Shown here: positions 35,301 through 42,644 of the stretch, one piece after another
Layout of the letters: the number at the start of each line of letters is the position of its first letter
Numbering within the stretch: the stretch's first letter is position 1
NCBI RefSeq assembly: GCF_000621485.1
Contig: NZ_JHYF01000003.1
Coordinates: forward strand, 124,001 to 188,000
Direction of reading: 5' to 3'
Origin: Alkaliphilus transvaalensis ATCC 700919
GTDB taxonomy: Bacteria; Bacillota; Clostridia; Peptostreptococcales; Natronincolaceae
Length of the DNA: 64,000 nt
Translations under genes and position numbers: made by a program
The notes under the pieces: model-generated
What the model was told of the DNA's origin: nothing
Seen by the model: only the letters and a program-made list of their open reading frames with translations
Database searches by the model: none

Positions 35301-37213
35301 GAAAGACTCTGGGCTATTTTATATTTAAGGTAATTTTCTGCCGGAAAGTGGATGTCATCATCCTCTTCTAGCATATGTACAATTTTTTCCATTAGACAGT
35401 TATTGGTTTGAAGATGATTAACAAGGTAGTTAATGGCATCTAAAGAAGCTACTTTTAAATCTTTAATGGTACTAGACAAACTAGTGGAAATATAGTCGCA
35501 AATCACTTCTAAAGATTTTAAGTCATCTTCTATAGGTATATATTTAATAATGTCTAAAAGATAAATATTAATATTTGTTTCATAAAAGGTTTTTTGAGTG
35601 TAATATTTTAATACAATTTCACGATATTCTTCAACGGGCTTGCCCTGACAATTTGCAAATACTGATGTAATGAAAACCTTCATACTATAGCCCATCCATT
35701 GACGATGGAGAGGAATCATCTGATGGGGTGGTTTAATAAATAGTTGTAAATACTCATCTAAAAGCTCAAAACTAGTAATATAGGCAGGTGCTAATGTTAC
35801 CCCTTCTGGAATCTCCTTCCGATAATCCTCATCAAACATTGTAATTAAGCTACCCATTAGTTCAGCACATTGTCTACGGATATCCTCTTCAGGATGAATT
35901 AGTTTTTCATATAAGAAACGAAGAACAATAATCTTTTGTTTTTGAGTTAAATAGGTGGAGTATTCTTGAAATACATCTAGATATTCCCGTAAATTTCTTG
36001 GATCCTCTTCACTTCTTGCCACCTCTAAAATTTCGTTTAGAGAGGTTTCAGTTCTAAATTGATGCATTAAATAAATATTATGACGTATTGCAAGAAATTT
36101 TAGGTTTTCGGTAACTTCTTTACTTTTCATTAAAGAATAGTATTTTTTCTTATGTGTATGTTGGTCGGGTGCAGGTAAATCAGGATTTGTCTCTACCCCC
36201 AAACTAACCATATAATCTTCAAAATCCTTTAATTTTCCATAGACACGGGTGTAGCGTCTTTCCTTTGCATCATCAAGATTATCTAATTTGTTTAAAATTA
36301 CATCAAAGGAATCCTTTAAAGTAAAAATCTTCATCTCATACTTGTTATTTTCATTTAAATCATTTTTTACCCTAAAGTCTGAATAGATTAAAATTAATGA
36401 TTCGAGGGATAAGTTTTCTAACTCTAAATCCCAAACAGAATGATTTAGGGCAACATTTCCAATATGGGTAATCCCTCTGCTTTTAAACCATAAATCTGTA
36501 TAATAGTAGTGAAGATAGGCAACTCGTTTACCTTCCCAGCTTCTACATCCAAATTTACCTAGGTCGTGGCCAGCTGCTGCACCAGAAACCCTTCCTAAAT
36601 CGATGGGAACCCCAGCATTAAACAACTGCTTTCCAATAAATAACGCAAGATGGTGGACACCAGAAATATGGTCTAATGTATTGTGGTGAAGAACCTCTTG
36701 ATTAAGCTTCATCATCTCATAAAGAAACTCTTTTTCAAAAGCCGACTTAAAGTGGCGATATTCCTCAGAAACATGATAGAAGATCTCTTCTTTTTGAGTT
36801 AGAAGTTTAAGTGGAAATCTTTGAATAATTGAATCGCCATCAACTTCTTGTTCAAGCTGACAAACTATCTTAAGTACATGAAGATAGACTAGGCACCCTG
36901 CTGATAATTCATCCTTCAATTCAATTTCCACAGATTTAGGAAAAGACCTACTTAAAGTAAATTGATAGATATAATAGAGGGGATTTGCAGGTATTTCACC
37001 CTTCCATAATTCAGCTAAAATATCATGACAAAGGGTGTATACTGCTTGGCAACTATAATCGCCTTTATTAGCAATATAAGATATTTGATGAATGAACTCT
37101 GCTTCCTCTATTTGGGACCTAATAAAAGATGGATCGAGCTTAAGCTCATGAATTAATTCTCTTTGAAGTAGTTGACTACAGACATTCTGATAGAGTTTTC
37201 TAGGTGTGACCAA
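32312..37213 (-). CDS. Giant multidomain protein: HD, helical repeats, NadD-like nucleotidyltransferase, GNAT-like, phosphoribosyltransferase-like
   Basis: About 1633 residues from a TTG at 37213, which has AAAGGGGG 7 bp upstream; a GTG at 37246 in the same frame lacks one. Domains, counted from the TTG: an HD phosphohydrolase-like region (about 175-290) with HISGVHH and GHDLGKFG (His216-Asp217); a long helical HEAT-like region (about 380-890); a NadD-like adenylyl/cytidylyltransferase (about 920-1110) with GTFDPFTLGH at 925-934 and ISSTQIR at about 1080-1086; a GNAT-like region (about 1130-1290); and a phosphoribosyltransferase-like region whose PRPP loop VILVDDILNKGYR is at about 1437-1449. 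The catalytic motifs I can see are intact. Function is unknown; nucleotide or NAD-type cofactor turnover is suggested. It heads an operon with a dehydrogenase-like and a flavodoxin-like gene. Confidence 0.82.
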   Translation of the reverse strand: MVTPRKLYQNVCSQLLQRELIHELKLDPSFIRSQIEEAEFIHQISYIANKGDYSCQAVYTLCHDILAELWKGEIPANPLYYIYQFTLSRSFPKSVEIELKDELSAGCLVYLHVLKIVCQLEQEVDGDSIIQRFPLKLLTQKEEIFYHVSEEYRHFKSAFEKEFLYEMMKLNQEVLHHNTLDHISGVHHLALFIGKQLFNAGVPIDLGRVSGAAAGHDLGKFGCRSWEGKRVAYLHYYYTDLWFKSRGITHIGNVALNHSVWDLELENLSLESLILIYSDFRVKNDLNENNKYEMKIFTLKDSFDVILNKLDNLDDAKERRYTRVYGKLKDFEDYMVSLGVETNPDLPAPDQHTHKKKYYSLMKSKEVTENLKFLAIRHNIYLMHQFRTETSLNEILEVARSEEDPRNLREYLDVFQEYSTYLTQKQKIIVLRFLYEKLIHPEEDIRRQCAELMGSLITMFDEDYRKEIPEGVTLAPAYITSFELLDEYLQLFIKPPHQMIPLHRQWMGYSMKVFITSVFANCQGKPVEEYREIVLKYYTQKTFYETNINIYLLDIIKYIPIEDDLKSLEVICDYISTSLSSTIKDLKVASLDAINYLVNHLQTNNCLMEKIVHMLEEDDDIHFPAENYLKYKIAQSLSFDPDTISHYSSLCYRDMERLSDIFLSNLKTATNWVTKKVQVKILLEYTLEFKSVSGLYTAMHFCNLLKVSAVESVRNAAGKALIKLFPHLPIEQRNDVAIELLRALEIEGYQYTKYIPNYLGAILLYLQPYELDEIIDDLEEKTRQSTNQIKSLLLKTIGIIITNYPSYRERFKETETDYLRRQSQLLGILLNGLVHDDQQIRQISFSVIGKDLFGSKKLPLTVKYLIFQSIAKKILSLLSESEENQLLFLTNSSGLNHIYRFISDYSFKYGEIIIKVPEKQAFFPGTFDPFTLGHKEISKAIRDIGFEVYLAVDEFSWSKRTQPNLIRKNIINKSIADEMDIYLYPEEFPTNISNPVDLMELRKNLNNDDVYIVVGGDVVINASAYQLPPKEDSIHHFPHIVFERREMEKQEEYDELLDEALSNIIAPVVRLNLPPQYEDISSTQIRNYIDENRDISKLIDPLAQKYIYKNNLYKKEPQYKSIIQTISISVDIIEGCDDDFLHLIASSFHYQVDEAVDRLKRICQQPDGRLIVIRDIHDQRNLLAYSALHWIPSDQIYQEFKNSKITEIIRDNYSGRIISLDGFFVKEYAAVSSLHQIILTETLTYCLRNDFGYGIFRNTVDGYSDDDLLEMLTLHGFETLPPHGESMPIMVVNMTNPCTLNLDLEAVIKEPFKSNGNVKKVIDRTRRRLQAALTKLYPGQLVLSFDRSIIEETLVRKICEENGVSPIPTNPRKLGDLMCVPFGNILNRSIVPNTVTKSLHTEKLFYPDMKGFTIGPYPYYLDLEHQIRMIHSFNRSVILVDDILNKGYRIKALDPLLKKENVKVKKILVGILSGRGKELMEIQDREVDSAYFIPKLNLWFNENNLYPFIGGDTLWRGVYPEGNLLPSINLIVPYTSPYFIKGVSNQAIYNLSEVSLENAIDILQVLEVEYQKLNERRLNLSSLNEVLLYPRCPDHGENVQYDLSLNPSSYLKNDLELAKRLEYSIITSETRRD

Positions 37214-37324
37214 TGTTGATCCCCCTTTCATAAAAATTTCTTCCACATAGTTTCATTATATCCTATCAGGAAAATAATAATAAAGAAAGTTTTTAATATT
37301 ATTATAAATACCCTTTGTTTTAGA

Positions 37325-37517
37325 TAATTGAGGAAATTGCATAATTAATATTAAATTTATATTAATGCAAAATGAAAACTTCGCTGTTTAGTGTTCAATG
37401 AGTAATAGATTATTTTATCAAGGAAATTACTCATTTCACAATGCACGACTCAGCTTTCACCTTTGCATAAAACGAATATAAATTCAGATTCATGGTATTA
37501 TGCAATTTCCTCAATTA
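37325..37517. repeat. MITE-like element with perfect terminal inverted repeats
   Basis: About 193 bp bounded by TAATTGAGGAAATTGCATAA and its exact reverse complement, which extends one base further inward on each side. Inside, AATGAGTAAT and ATTACTCATT form another perfect pair, and AATTTATATT recurs on both arms inverted, so the element can fold into one long hairpin. It has no open reading frame. Related copies are at 18262, 18762 and, shorter, 59941. The rest of 37214-37709 is AT-rich without a visible gene. Confidence 0.85.
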
Positions 37518-37709
37518 AATTGGTTTTAGAGAATTAATTTCAGGGTAAAGAAAAATTAGAGATTGCTCGTTAATATATTAAGAAAAATTCATTTTTTTCT
37601 TTGTAAAAATTATTTATTATTTTCCATTTTTAGGGTATTATTATAATACTGTCTATGAAAGGAACAATTTATAGATTAGAAACGTCTAATAGAGGGAGGT
37701 GATGGTTTT

Positions 37710-38759
37710 ATGTTTAAAAAGGTAAGGGGACTAATACTTATATGTATTTTAATGTTATTATTTACAGCTTGTACAATATTAGATGGTAGCAAAGCTTCCC
37801 TTGATCATCCAAATATAAGAGGTATTATTACTAATATCCACCGAGATGCATCTGGAAACATCTTAAGTATTTTAGTTGAAGGAGAAGCAACGAAAGAAAC
37901 CGATTATGATAAAGCCACCATAAGTTTTAGGGAAGAAACGACGATCTTAGAAAATGATGAAAATATAACATCGGATGATCTGTTTATTGGATTAACAGTA
38001 GAAGCATGGCTAATGGGACCAGTGGCTGAATCTTACCCTATTCAAGCAGCGGCTGAAAAAATAAAGGTAATTAATATTGAGCAAAAAGTTACCTTAGATT
38101 TCAGTCCCATAAAACCAGAAATCCTTAAACCAGGAAAACCTGAGGATAGTTGGCTATTAGAAGGTCTTATTGACTTTTCATGGCAATATGATGACCGAAT
38201 ATTAGAGGTATATCTTTATAGAAGAGATTTTGAAGAGGATCCTTTAGGTCATGAAATTTTCGCTTTTTTACAGGATGAAAATGACATGTATGAAATTGGT
38301 TTAGTGGCTAATTACGGCATAAGAAGTCTTGGAATAGAGCTAGATGATGTAACCCATAATGGAAATAAAGAAATTATTTTAGAGGGAAGTTTAGGTGCAA
38401 CCTATGTAGAAACCAAAATTATAGGGCAAGATCATGAAGGGAACTGGGTATTATGGTTATCGGGAGGATCCTATAATCATATTGACCTTGATGGAAATGG
38501 TCAGATGGAATGGGTAGCTACTTCCAGCGGTAGTTTACCACCCTATGTTGTTATTTATCGTTGGAATGGAGAATCCTTTGAGTGGGCAGATGTAAGTGCC
38601 GCAGTAGGTGGTAACTATGCTAATTTGATTCAAAAGAATAATGAATGGATTCTAGAGTCTGGTATGTGGAAATTAGATCACTATGCAAATGAATTTGTGA
38701 TTAATAAAAGAAGCTACGTATTTAGGGAAGATTATTTAATTAATGGGTTTGATAATTGA
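37710..38759 (+). CDS. Lipoprotein with N-terminal DUF3221-like domain
   Basis: 349 residues. The signal peptide ends in LFTAC, with the lipobox cysteine near residue 21. Residues 35-130 (IRGIITNIHRDASGNILSILVEGEA...DKATISF...VEAWLMGPVAESYPIQAAAEKIKVI) match the DUF3221/YobA-like pattern of small exported beta-barrel domains. The remainder (about 140-349) has repeated acidic loops such as LDDVTHNGNKEI and DLDGNGQMEW, like FG-GAP/VCBS-type calcium loops. It is predicted on the outer membrane face, and its role is unknown. GGGAGGTG precedes the ATG. The pyrC promoter begins inside its last codons. Confidence 0.72.
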   Translation: MFKKVRGLILICILMLLFTACTILDGSKASLDHPNIRGIITNIHRDASGNILSILVEGEATKETDYDKATISFREETTILENDENITSDDLFIGLTVEAWLMGPVAESYPIQAAAEKIKVINIEQKVTLDFSPIKPEILKPGKPEDSWLLEGLIDFSWQYDDRILEVYLYRRDFEEDPLGHEIFAFLQDENDMYEIGLVANYGIRSLGIELDDVTHNGNKEIILEGSLGATYVETKIIGQDHEGNWVLWLSGGSYNHIDLDGNGQMEWVATSSGSLPPYVVIYRWNGESFEWADVSAAVGGNYANLIQKNNEWILESGMWKLDHYANEFVINKRSYVFREDYLINGFDN

Positions 38760-38785
38760 CAAAATTCACTGGTTTGTGCTACTAT
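38756..38785 (+). promoter_or_regulatory. Promoter of the pyrCF unit
   Basis: TTGACA (38756-38761), 18 bp, TACTAT (38780-38785). The -35 overlaps the stop codon of the lipoprotein gene. Transcription would start just before the PyrR attenuator. Confidence 0.65.
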
Positions 38786-38797
38786 ATTTTAAGAATA

Positions 38798-38960
38798 TGT
38801 GTCTACCTTTAATTTGGTCCAGAGAGGCCAGAAAGGAATGAGAGCCATGATTAGAATTAATGGACTTTTTTGTCATACCAATATAAAAATTTATTCAAAG
38901 TATAATCTAGAGGAACGAAAAGAAGGGTTTTAACACCTCCTTTTTGTTGCTCTTTTATTT
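38798..38960 (+). promoter_or_regulatory. PyrR-type attenuator upstream of pyrC
   Basis: GGTCCAGAGAGGCC at 38816-38829 matches the conserved PyrR-binding loop of Firmicute pyr leaders. A terminator hairpin follows at 38909-38960 (AGAGGAACGAAAAG pairing with CTTTTTGTTGCTCT, then T-rich). By the known mechanism, UMP-bound PyrR would stabilise the upstream hairpin, favour the terminator and stop transcription when pyrimidines are plentiful. A short frame, MIRINGLFCHT, starts after AAGGA within the leader. The leader shares long identical stretches with the one at 42340. Confidence 0.85.
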
Positions 38961-39017
38961 TGTCTAAAAACATTCCTGTAGACCATGCTAATCATAAATT
39001 AGAGGGAGGAATTTAAA

Positions 39018-40307
39018 ATGCAAATTTTAATTAAAGCAGGTAGAGTAATTGACCCTTCTACCAAAACCGACGCTATTATGGATTTATTAATCGAAGACGA
39101 TAAAATTAAAAAAGTAGGTAATGATCTGGAAATAAAGGTAGATCGAGTAATTGAAGCAAAAGGGAATTGGGTGGTACCAGGTTTAATAGATATTCATGTT
39201 CACCTAAGAGAGCCAGGTTTTCAGCATAAGGAAACTATTTTAACGGGCAGTGAAAGTGCTGCAATGGGAGGATTTACAACAATTTGCTGTATGCCCAATA
39301 CAAACCCAATCATCGATTCAGTTGAAATTGTAGAATATATCAATAAAAAGGCAGAAGAAGCTAATCTAGTTAATGTTTTGACCATTGGCAGTATCACTAA
39401 AGGCCAAAGGGGTGAGGTGCTGTCGGATATTAGGGGAATGAAAGAGTTTGGAATATGTGGAATCAGTGAAGATGGAAAAACAGTAATGGATGAAAAGTTA
39501 TTTGTTGAAGCACTACAAAAAGCAAAGGAAGAAAACCTATTAGTTTTTTCCCATTGTGAAGATCATCAGTTGGCAGCAGATGGGGTAATGAATGAGGGTA
39601 AAGTGGCCGATGAACTAGGTTTAAAGGGAATTCCACCCGAAGCGGAGGATAAGATTACCTTAAGAGACATCAACCTAGCTAATGAGATTGGTGCAAAATT
39701 ACATTTGTGCCATGTCAGTACTAAGGGTGCAGTTGAGATTATTAGAGAAGCTAAAGGAATAGGTAAAAAGGTAACAGCAGAAGTATGTCCCCATCATTTT
39801 ATCCTAACCGATGAAACAGTAAAAGTAATGAATGCTGACCCTAATGCTAAGATGAATCCCCCTTTAAGGGGAGCTGAAGATGTAGAAGAAATAATTAAAG
39901 CTTTGAAGGATGGAACAATTGATATAATAGCCACCGACCATGCCCCTCATCATGCTGATGAAAAGGCTTTAGGGTTTGAAAAAGCCCCCTTTGGTATTGT
40001 GGGTCTAGAGACAGCCGTAGCTTTGTCAATTACAGCTTTAGTGGAAACAGGCATTTTAACACCAATGGAATTAATAGAAAAGATGAGTACTAACCCTGCA
40101 AAGTTATTGGGTTCTGGTGGAAGCCTAAAAGTAGGGGAATCAGCAGATATAACCATTATTGACCCTATGGCAAAGTATAAGATTGACGTAGCTAAATTTG
40201 TATCAAAAGGTAAAAATAGCCCCTTTCATGGGAAAGAAGTAAAGGGAAAAGTAGCGTATACCATTGTTAAAGGAAAAGTTATTGTAGCCGAAGGAAAGTT
40301 AGTATAA
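39018..40307 (+). CDS. pyrC: Dihydroorotase
   Basis: 429 residues. It catalyses reversible ring closure of carbamoyl aspartate to dihydroorotate, the third step of pyrimidine synthesis. The metal-binding DIHVHLREPG is near residue 58, followed by TTICCMPNTNP, FSHCEDH, LCHVSTKGAV and ATDHAPHH, all typical of the class I (long) dihydroorotases of Firmicutes. Length is normal. GGGAGG lies upstream of the ATG. It is first in the pyrCF unit behind a PyrR attenuator; the pyrB gene that often precedes it is not here. Confidence 0.96.
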   Translation: MQILIKAGRVIDPSTKTDAIMDLLIEDDKIKKVGNDLEIKVDRVIEAKGNWVVPGLIDIHVHLREPGFQHKETILTGSESAAMGGFTTICCMPNTNPIIDSVEIVEYINKKAEEANLVNVLTIGSITKGQRGEVLSDIRGMKEFGICGISEDGKTVMDEKLFVEALQKAKEENLLVFSHCEDHQLAADGVMNEGKVADELGLKGIPPEAEDKITLRDINLANEIGAKLHLCHVSTKGAVEIIREAKGIGKKVTAEVCPHHFILTDETVKVMNADPNAKMNPPLRGAEDVEEIIKALKDGTIDIIATDHAPHHADEKALGFEKAPFGIVGLETAVALSITALVETGILTPMELIEKMSTNPAKLLGSGGSLKVGESADITIIDPMAKYKIDVAKFVSKGKNSPFHGKEVKGKVAYTIVKGKVIVAEGKLV

Positions 40308-40381
40308 AGAACGTTAATATTAAGTGTTATGAGTTTATCTGTAATTTTCAAAAATAACATTAAATTAGAGGGGGAAGAAAG

Positions 40382-41308
40382 ATGATTGACTTACTAATTG
40401 AAAAGATACAAGAAAAGGAAAATCCAACGGTGGTTGGTTTGGACCCAAGACTAAACTTTATTCCAGAATACATTAAAAAAGAAGCTTATGAAAAGTACGG
40501 AAAAACACCAGAGGGGGCAGCAGAAGCCATCTATCAATATAATCGAGAATTAATTGATGCTATTTACGATATTGTTCCGGCGGTTAAACCCCAAATAGCC
40601 ATGTACGAGCAATATGGTGGGGCAGGAGTTGACGCCTATATTAAAACCATCAAGTATGCCAAAGAGCAGGGTTTGGTAATTATCGGGGACATTAAGCGAG
40701 GCGACATATCCTCTACAGCAGAAGCCTATTCTAATGGGCACATAGGTAAAGTAATGGTAGATGGCGAAAAATTTGAAGTTTATCAGGAGGATAGTATAAC
40801 TATTAATCCTTATCTGGGCTATGATTCTATTGAACCTTTTATTCAGGACTGTAAAGACTACAATAGAGGATTATTTATCCTTGTAAAAACCTCCAACCCT
40901 AATAGTGGACAGATTCAAAATCTTAAAGTAGATGGAAAAATGATTTATGAAATTATGGGGGAAAAAGTTGCTGAATGGGGTCAACAGCTAATGGGGACTA
41001 AAGGCTACAGCAGTATAGGGGCAGTTGTTGGGGCGACCTATCCAGAGGAAGCAACGAAACTTAGAAAGATTATGCCTCATACCTATTTCCTAGTACCAGG
41101 TTATGGCGCCCAGGGGGGAACCGCAGAAGACTTAAAAGGTTGTTTTAATCAAGATGGATTAGGAGCAATCATTAATTCTTCAAGGGGAATTATCGCAGCC
41201 CATCTAAAGGAAGAAAATAAAAAGAAATATCAAGAAAAAGAGTTTGCCCAAGCTGCTAGAAATGCAGCTATCGAAATGAAGAAGGATTTACAAAGGGTAA
41301 TTGGGTAA
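40382..41308 (+). CDS. pyrF: Orotidine 5'-phosphate decarboxylase (type 2)
   Basis: 308 residues, catalysing the last step to UMP. VVGLDPRL is at the start, and GDIKRGDISSTAEAY carries the catalytic DxKRxD residues. SSRGIIAA near the C terminus binds phosphate. The length of about 300 and the motif spacing place it in the longer subfamily 2, not the 240-residue type of Bacillus. GAGGGGG is upstream. A strong terminator after the stop ends this first pyr unit. Confidence 0.95.
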   Translation: MIDLLIEKIQEKENPTVVGLDPRLNFIPEYIKKEAYEKYGKTPEGAAEAIYQYNRELIDAIYDIVPAVKPQIAMYEQYGGAGVDAYIKTIKYAKEQGLVIIGDIKRGDISSTAEAYSNGHIGKVMVDGEKFEVYQEDSITINPYLGYDSIEPFIQDCKDYNRGLFILVKTSNPNSGQIQNLKVDGKMIYEIMGEKVAEWGQQLMGTKGYSSIGAVVGATYPEEATKLRKIMPHTYFLVPGYGAQGGTAEDLKGCFNQDGLGAIINSSRGIIAAHLKEENKKKYQEKEFAQAARNAAIEMKKDLQRVIG

Positions 41309-41335
41309 AATAATAAGAAATTTCTAGATGCTATC

Positions 41336-41370
41336 AAAAATGTTGGAGAGAAAATGCTCCAACATTTTTT
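41336..41370 (+). terminator. Strong intrinsic terminator after pyrF
   Basis: AAAAATGTTGGAG (41336-41348) pairs perfectly with CTCCAACATTTTT (41357-41369). Confidence 0.92.
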
Positions 41371-41478
41371 ATGTATTAAGAGGTTAACTGTAAAGTAAGG
41401 GGGTTATATAATAATGTAAGCAGGATAAATAAAACAAATAACGAAATAAATAAGAGATAGTAAAGGAGGTGGATTACT

Positions 41479-41727
41479 ATAAATATATTAAGAAATATAG
41501 AAAAATTTTCTAAAACCTTAAAACCTACTTTTGTTGAAATATTAAAAGAAGCTAGAACTTGGATACAAATGTTTACCCTGTTAATATTGATATACCTATT
41601 AAATTTATGGTTTTACCCATTTTTGCCTAATGCAATAGGAAATGCTAGGCGAGCAGCTATAGTTGTAGTTGTTGTGGTTTTTATCTGTACCATCATTGAA
41701 AGAGGTATTAAGAAAATTAATGACTAA
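41479..41727 (+). CDS. Small two-segment membrane protein with apparent ATA start
   Basis: 82 residues if begun at ATA 41479, which lies 9 bp after GGAGG in a very strong ribosome binding site, AAAGGAGGTG (41462-41471). No ATG, GTG or TTG lies at suitable spacing. The first ATG, at 41551, is inside the first membrane segment and has no ribosome binding site. The protein begins with a basic amphipathic stretch (NILRNIEKFSKTLK), then has one hydrophobic segment (MFTLLILIYLLNLWFYPFLP) and a second (AAIVVVVVVFICTII), ending RGIKKIND. Function is unknown. The ATA could instead be a damaged ATG. The intact frame and strong ribosome binding site favour a real gene. Confidence 0.6.
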   Translation: MNILRNIEKFSKTLKPTFVEILKEARTWIQMFTLLILIYLLNLWFYPFLPNAIGNARRAAIVVVVVVFICTIIERGIKKIND

Positions 41728-41801
41728 TCAATACACATTCAATCTGTCTACCATGAAGGCTAGCATATCACCACAATTCTAGATTTTTACTTTATTTTAA
41801 A

Positions 41802-42158
41802 TCAACCCTTATTATGATTATTGTCGTGGATCACTTGGTCTATTACAATTACTAAAGCCAGCATAAATGGTTGATCTTCTTTATCGTCAATTTCAGCCAT
41901 ATATGAGTCGCCAAAGGAGACCCATTTCTTGTTTACAACAGCTACGGGTCTACCATCCTTTAAGATTTCGAAATTATGGCCGAAAAAATTGCCTGATATT
42001 GTATAATTGCCCGTAATGCTACTGATATTAAACTTAGGTTTAAAAAAAGTAAATTCTTTTTTAACCTTTGCTAAATGTTTAGTGCCCGAGAAAATATGAT
42101 ACTCTGGCAGGAGTTTAAAAATCTTTTGTTCAATATAAACTAACTCTTGATTTTTGTT
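41802..42158 (-). pseudogene. 5'-truncated LURP-one-related (DUF567) gene
   Basis: Reading the minus strand from about 42158 to the TGA at 41802 gives some 118 residues ending in VIVIDQVIHDNNHNKG. The segments FKLLPEYHIFSG, KKEFTFFKPKFNI, NYTISGNFFGHNFEILKDGR and NKKWVSFGDSYMAEID match the C-terminal two thirds of bacterial LURP-one-related (YxjI-like) proteins. An in-frame stop comes just before LVYIEQKIFK, and there is no start codon or ribosome binding site, so the N-terminal part has been lost. The remaining frame is undamaged, which suggests recent truncation. Confidence 0.75.
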
Positions 42159-42300
42159 TTAACAATGATACATACACTATATAGTACAAAACCTTTAAGT
42201 TATTACTAGATAGTATATATTTCATGGGATTTGTAGTTTTGACACCCTAACCATTAAGTTTAAAGTCAATTATGGAATTTCTTCAAATATATAAATATCC

Positions 42301-42329
42301 TTTACAATCCCCTCCACCTATGATAATAT
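42301..42329 (+). promoter_or_regulatory. Promoter of the carAB-pyrKDE unit
   Basis: TTTACA (42301-42306), 17 bp, TAATAT (42324-42329), just ahead of the second PyrR leader. The 42159-42300 stretch before it is AT-rich without a visible gene. Confidence 0.5.
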
Positions 42330-42339
42330 AATTTGAAGA

Positions 42340-42578
42340 GTGTGAGTCTACCTTTAATTTGGTCCAGAGAGGCCAGAAAGGAATGAGAGCCATGAAAAAT
42401 CTTAATGGATTTTTTTGCTGTACAAAATTACAGTTGAATACTAATGCAGACAACATGGAAACAACGGCAATAGCTTCAATAATACCGTTGCAGTTTCCTA
42501 TTGTTGTTCCTTTGCTAATGAATATAACCAGAGCAATTGAAAGAAGATTGAATAAATCCTCTTTTGTTGCTCTTTTTG
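42340..42578 (+). promoter_or_regulatory. PyrR-type attenuator upstream of carA, with extra hairpin region
   Basis: GGTCCAGAGAGGCC at 42361-42374 and the bases around it match the pyrC leader almost exactly. The terminator is at 42530-42578: AGAGCAA pairs with TTGCTCT, further pairs lie inside, then TTTTT. Between the two lie about 75 extra bases. There, GGAAACAACGG (from 42457) can pair with CCGTTGCAGTTTCC (to 42498), or alternatively GGAAACAACGGCAATAG with CTATTGTTGTTCC (to 42510). A short frame after AAGGA begins MKNLNGFFCCTK. Confidence 0.85.
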
Positions 42579-42644
42579 TTATGTCTAAAAACATTCCTGT
42601 AGACCACCTTAAAACATACTAGTCAAACAAAATACTAAGAAGAG

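Noticed and set aside
42283-42622. Open frames on both strands over the carA leader
   Set aside because: They lie on the attenuator, whose sequence is explained by RNA structure. Only the short frame starting at the leader ATG was kept, as a finding.
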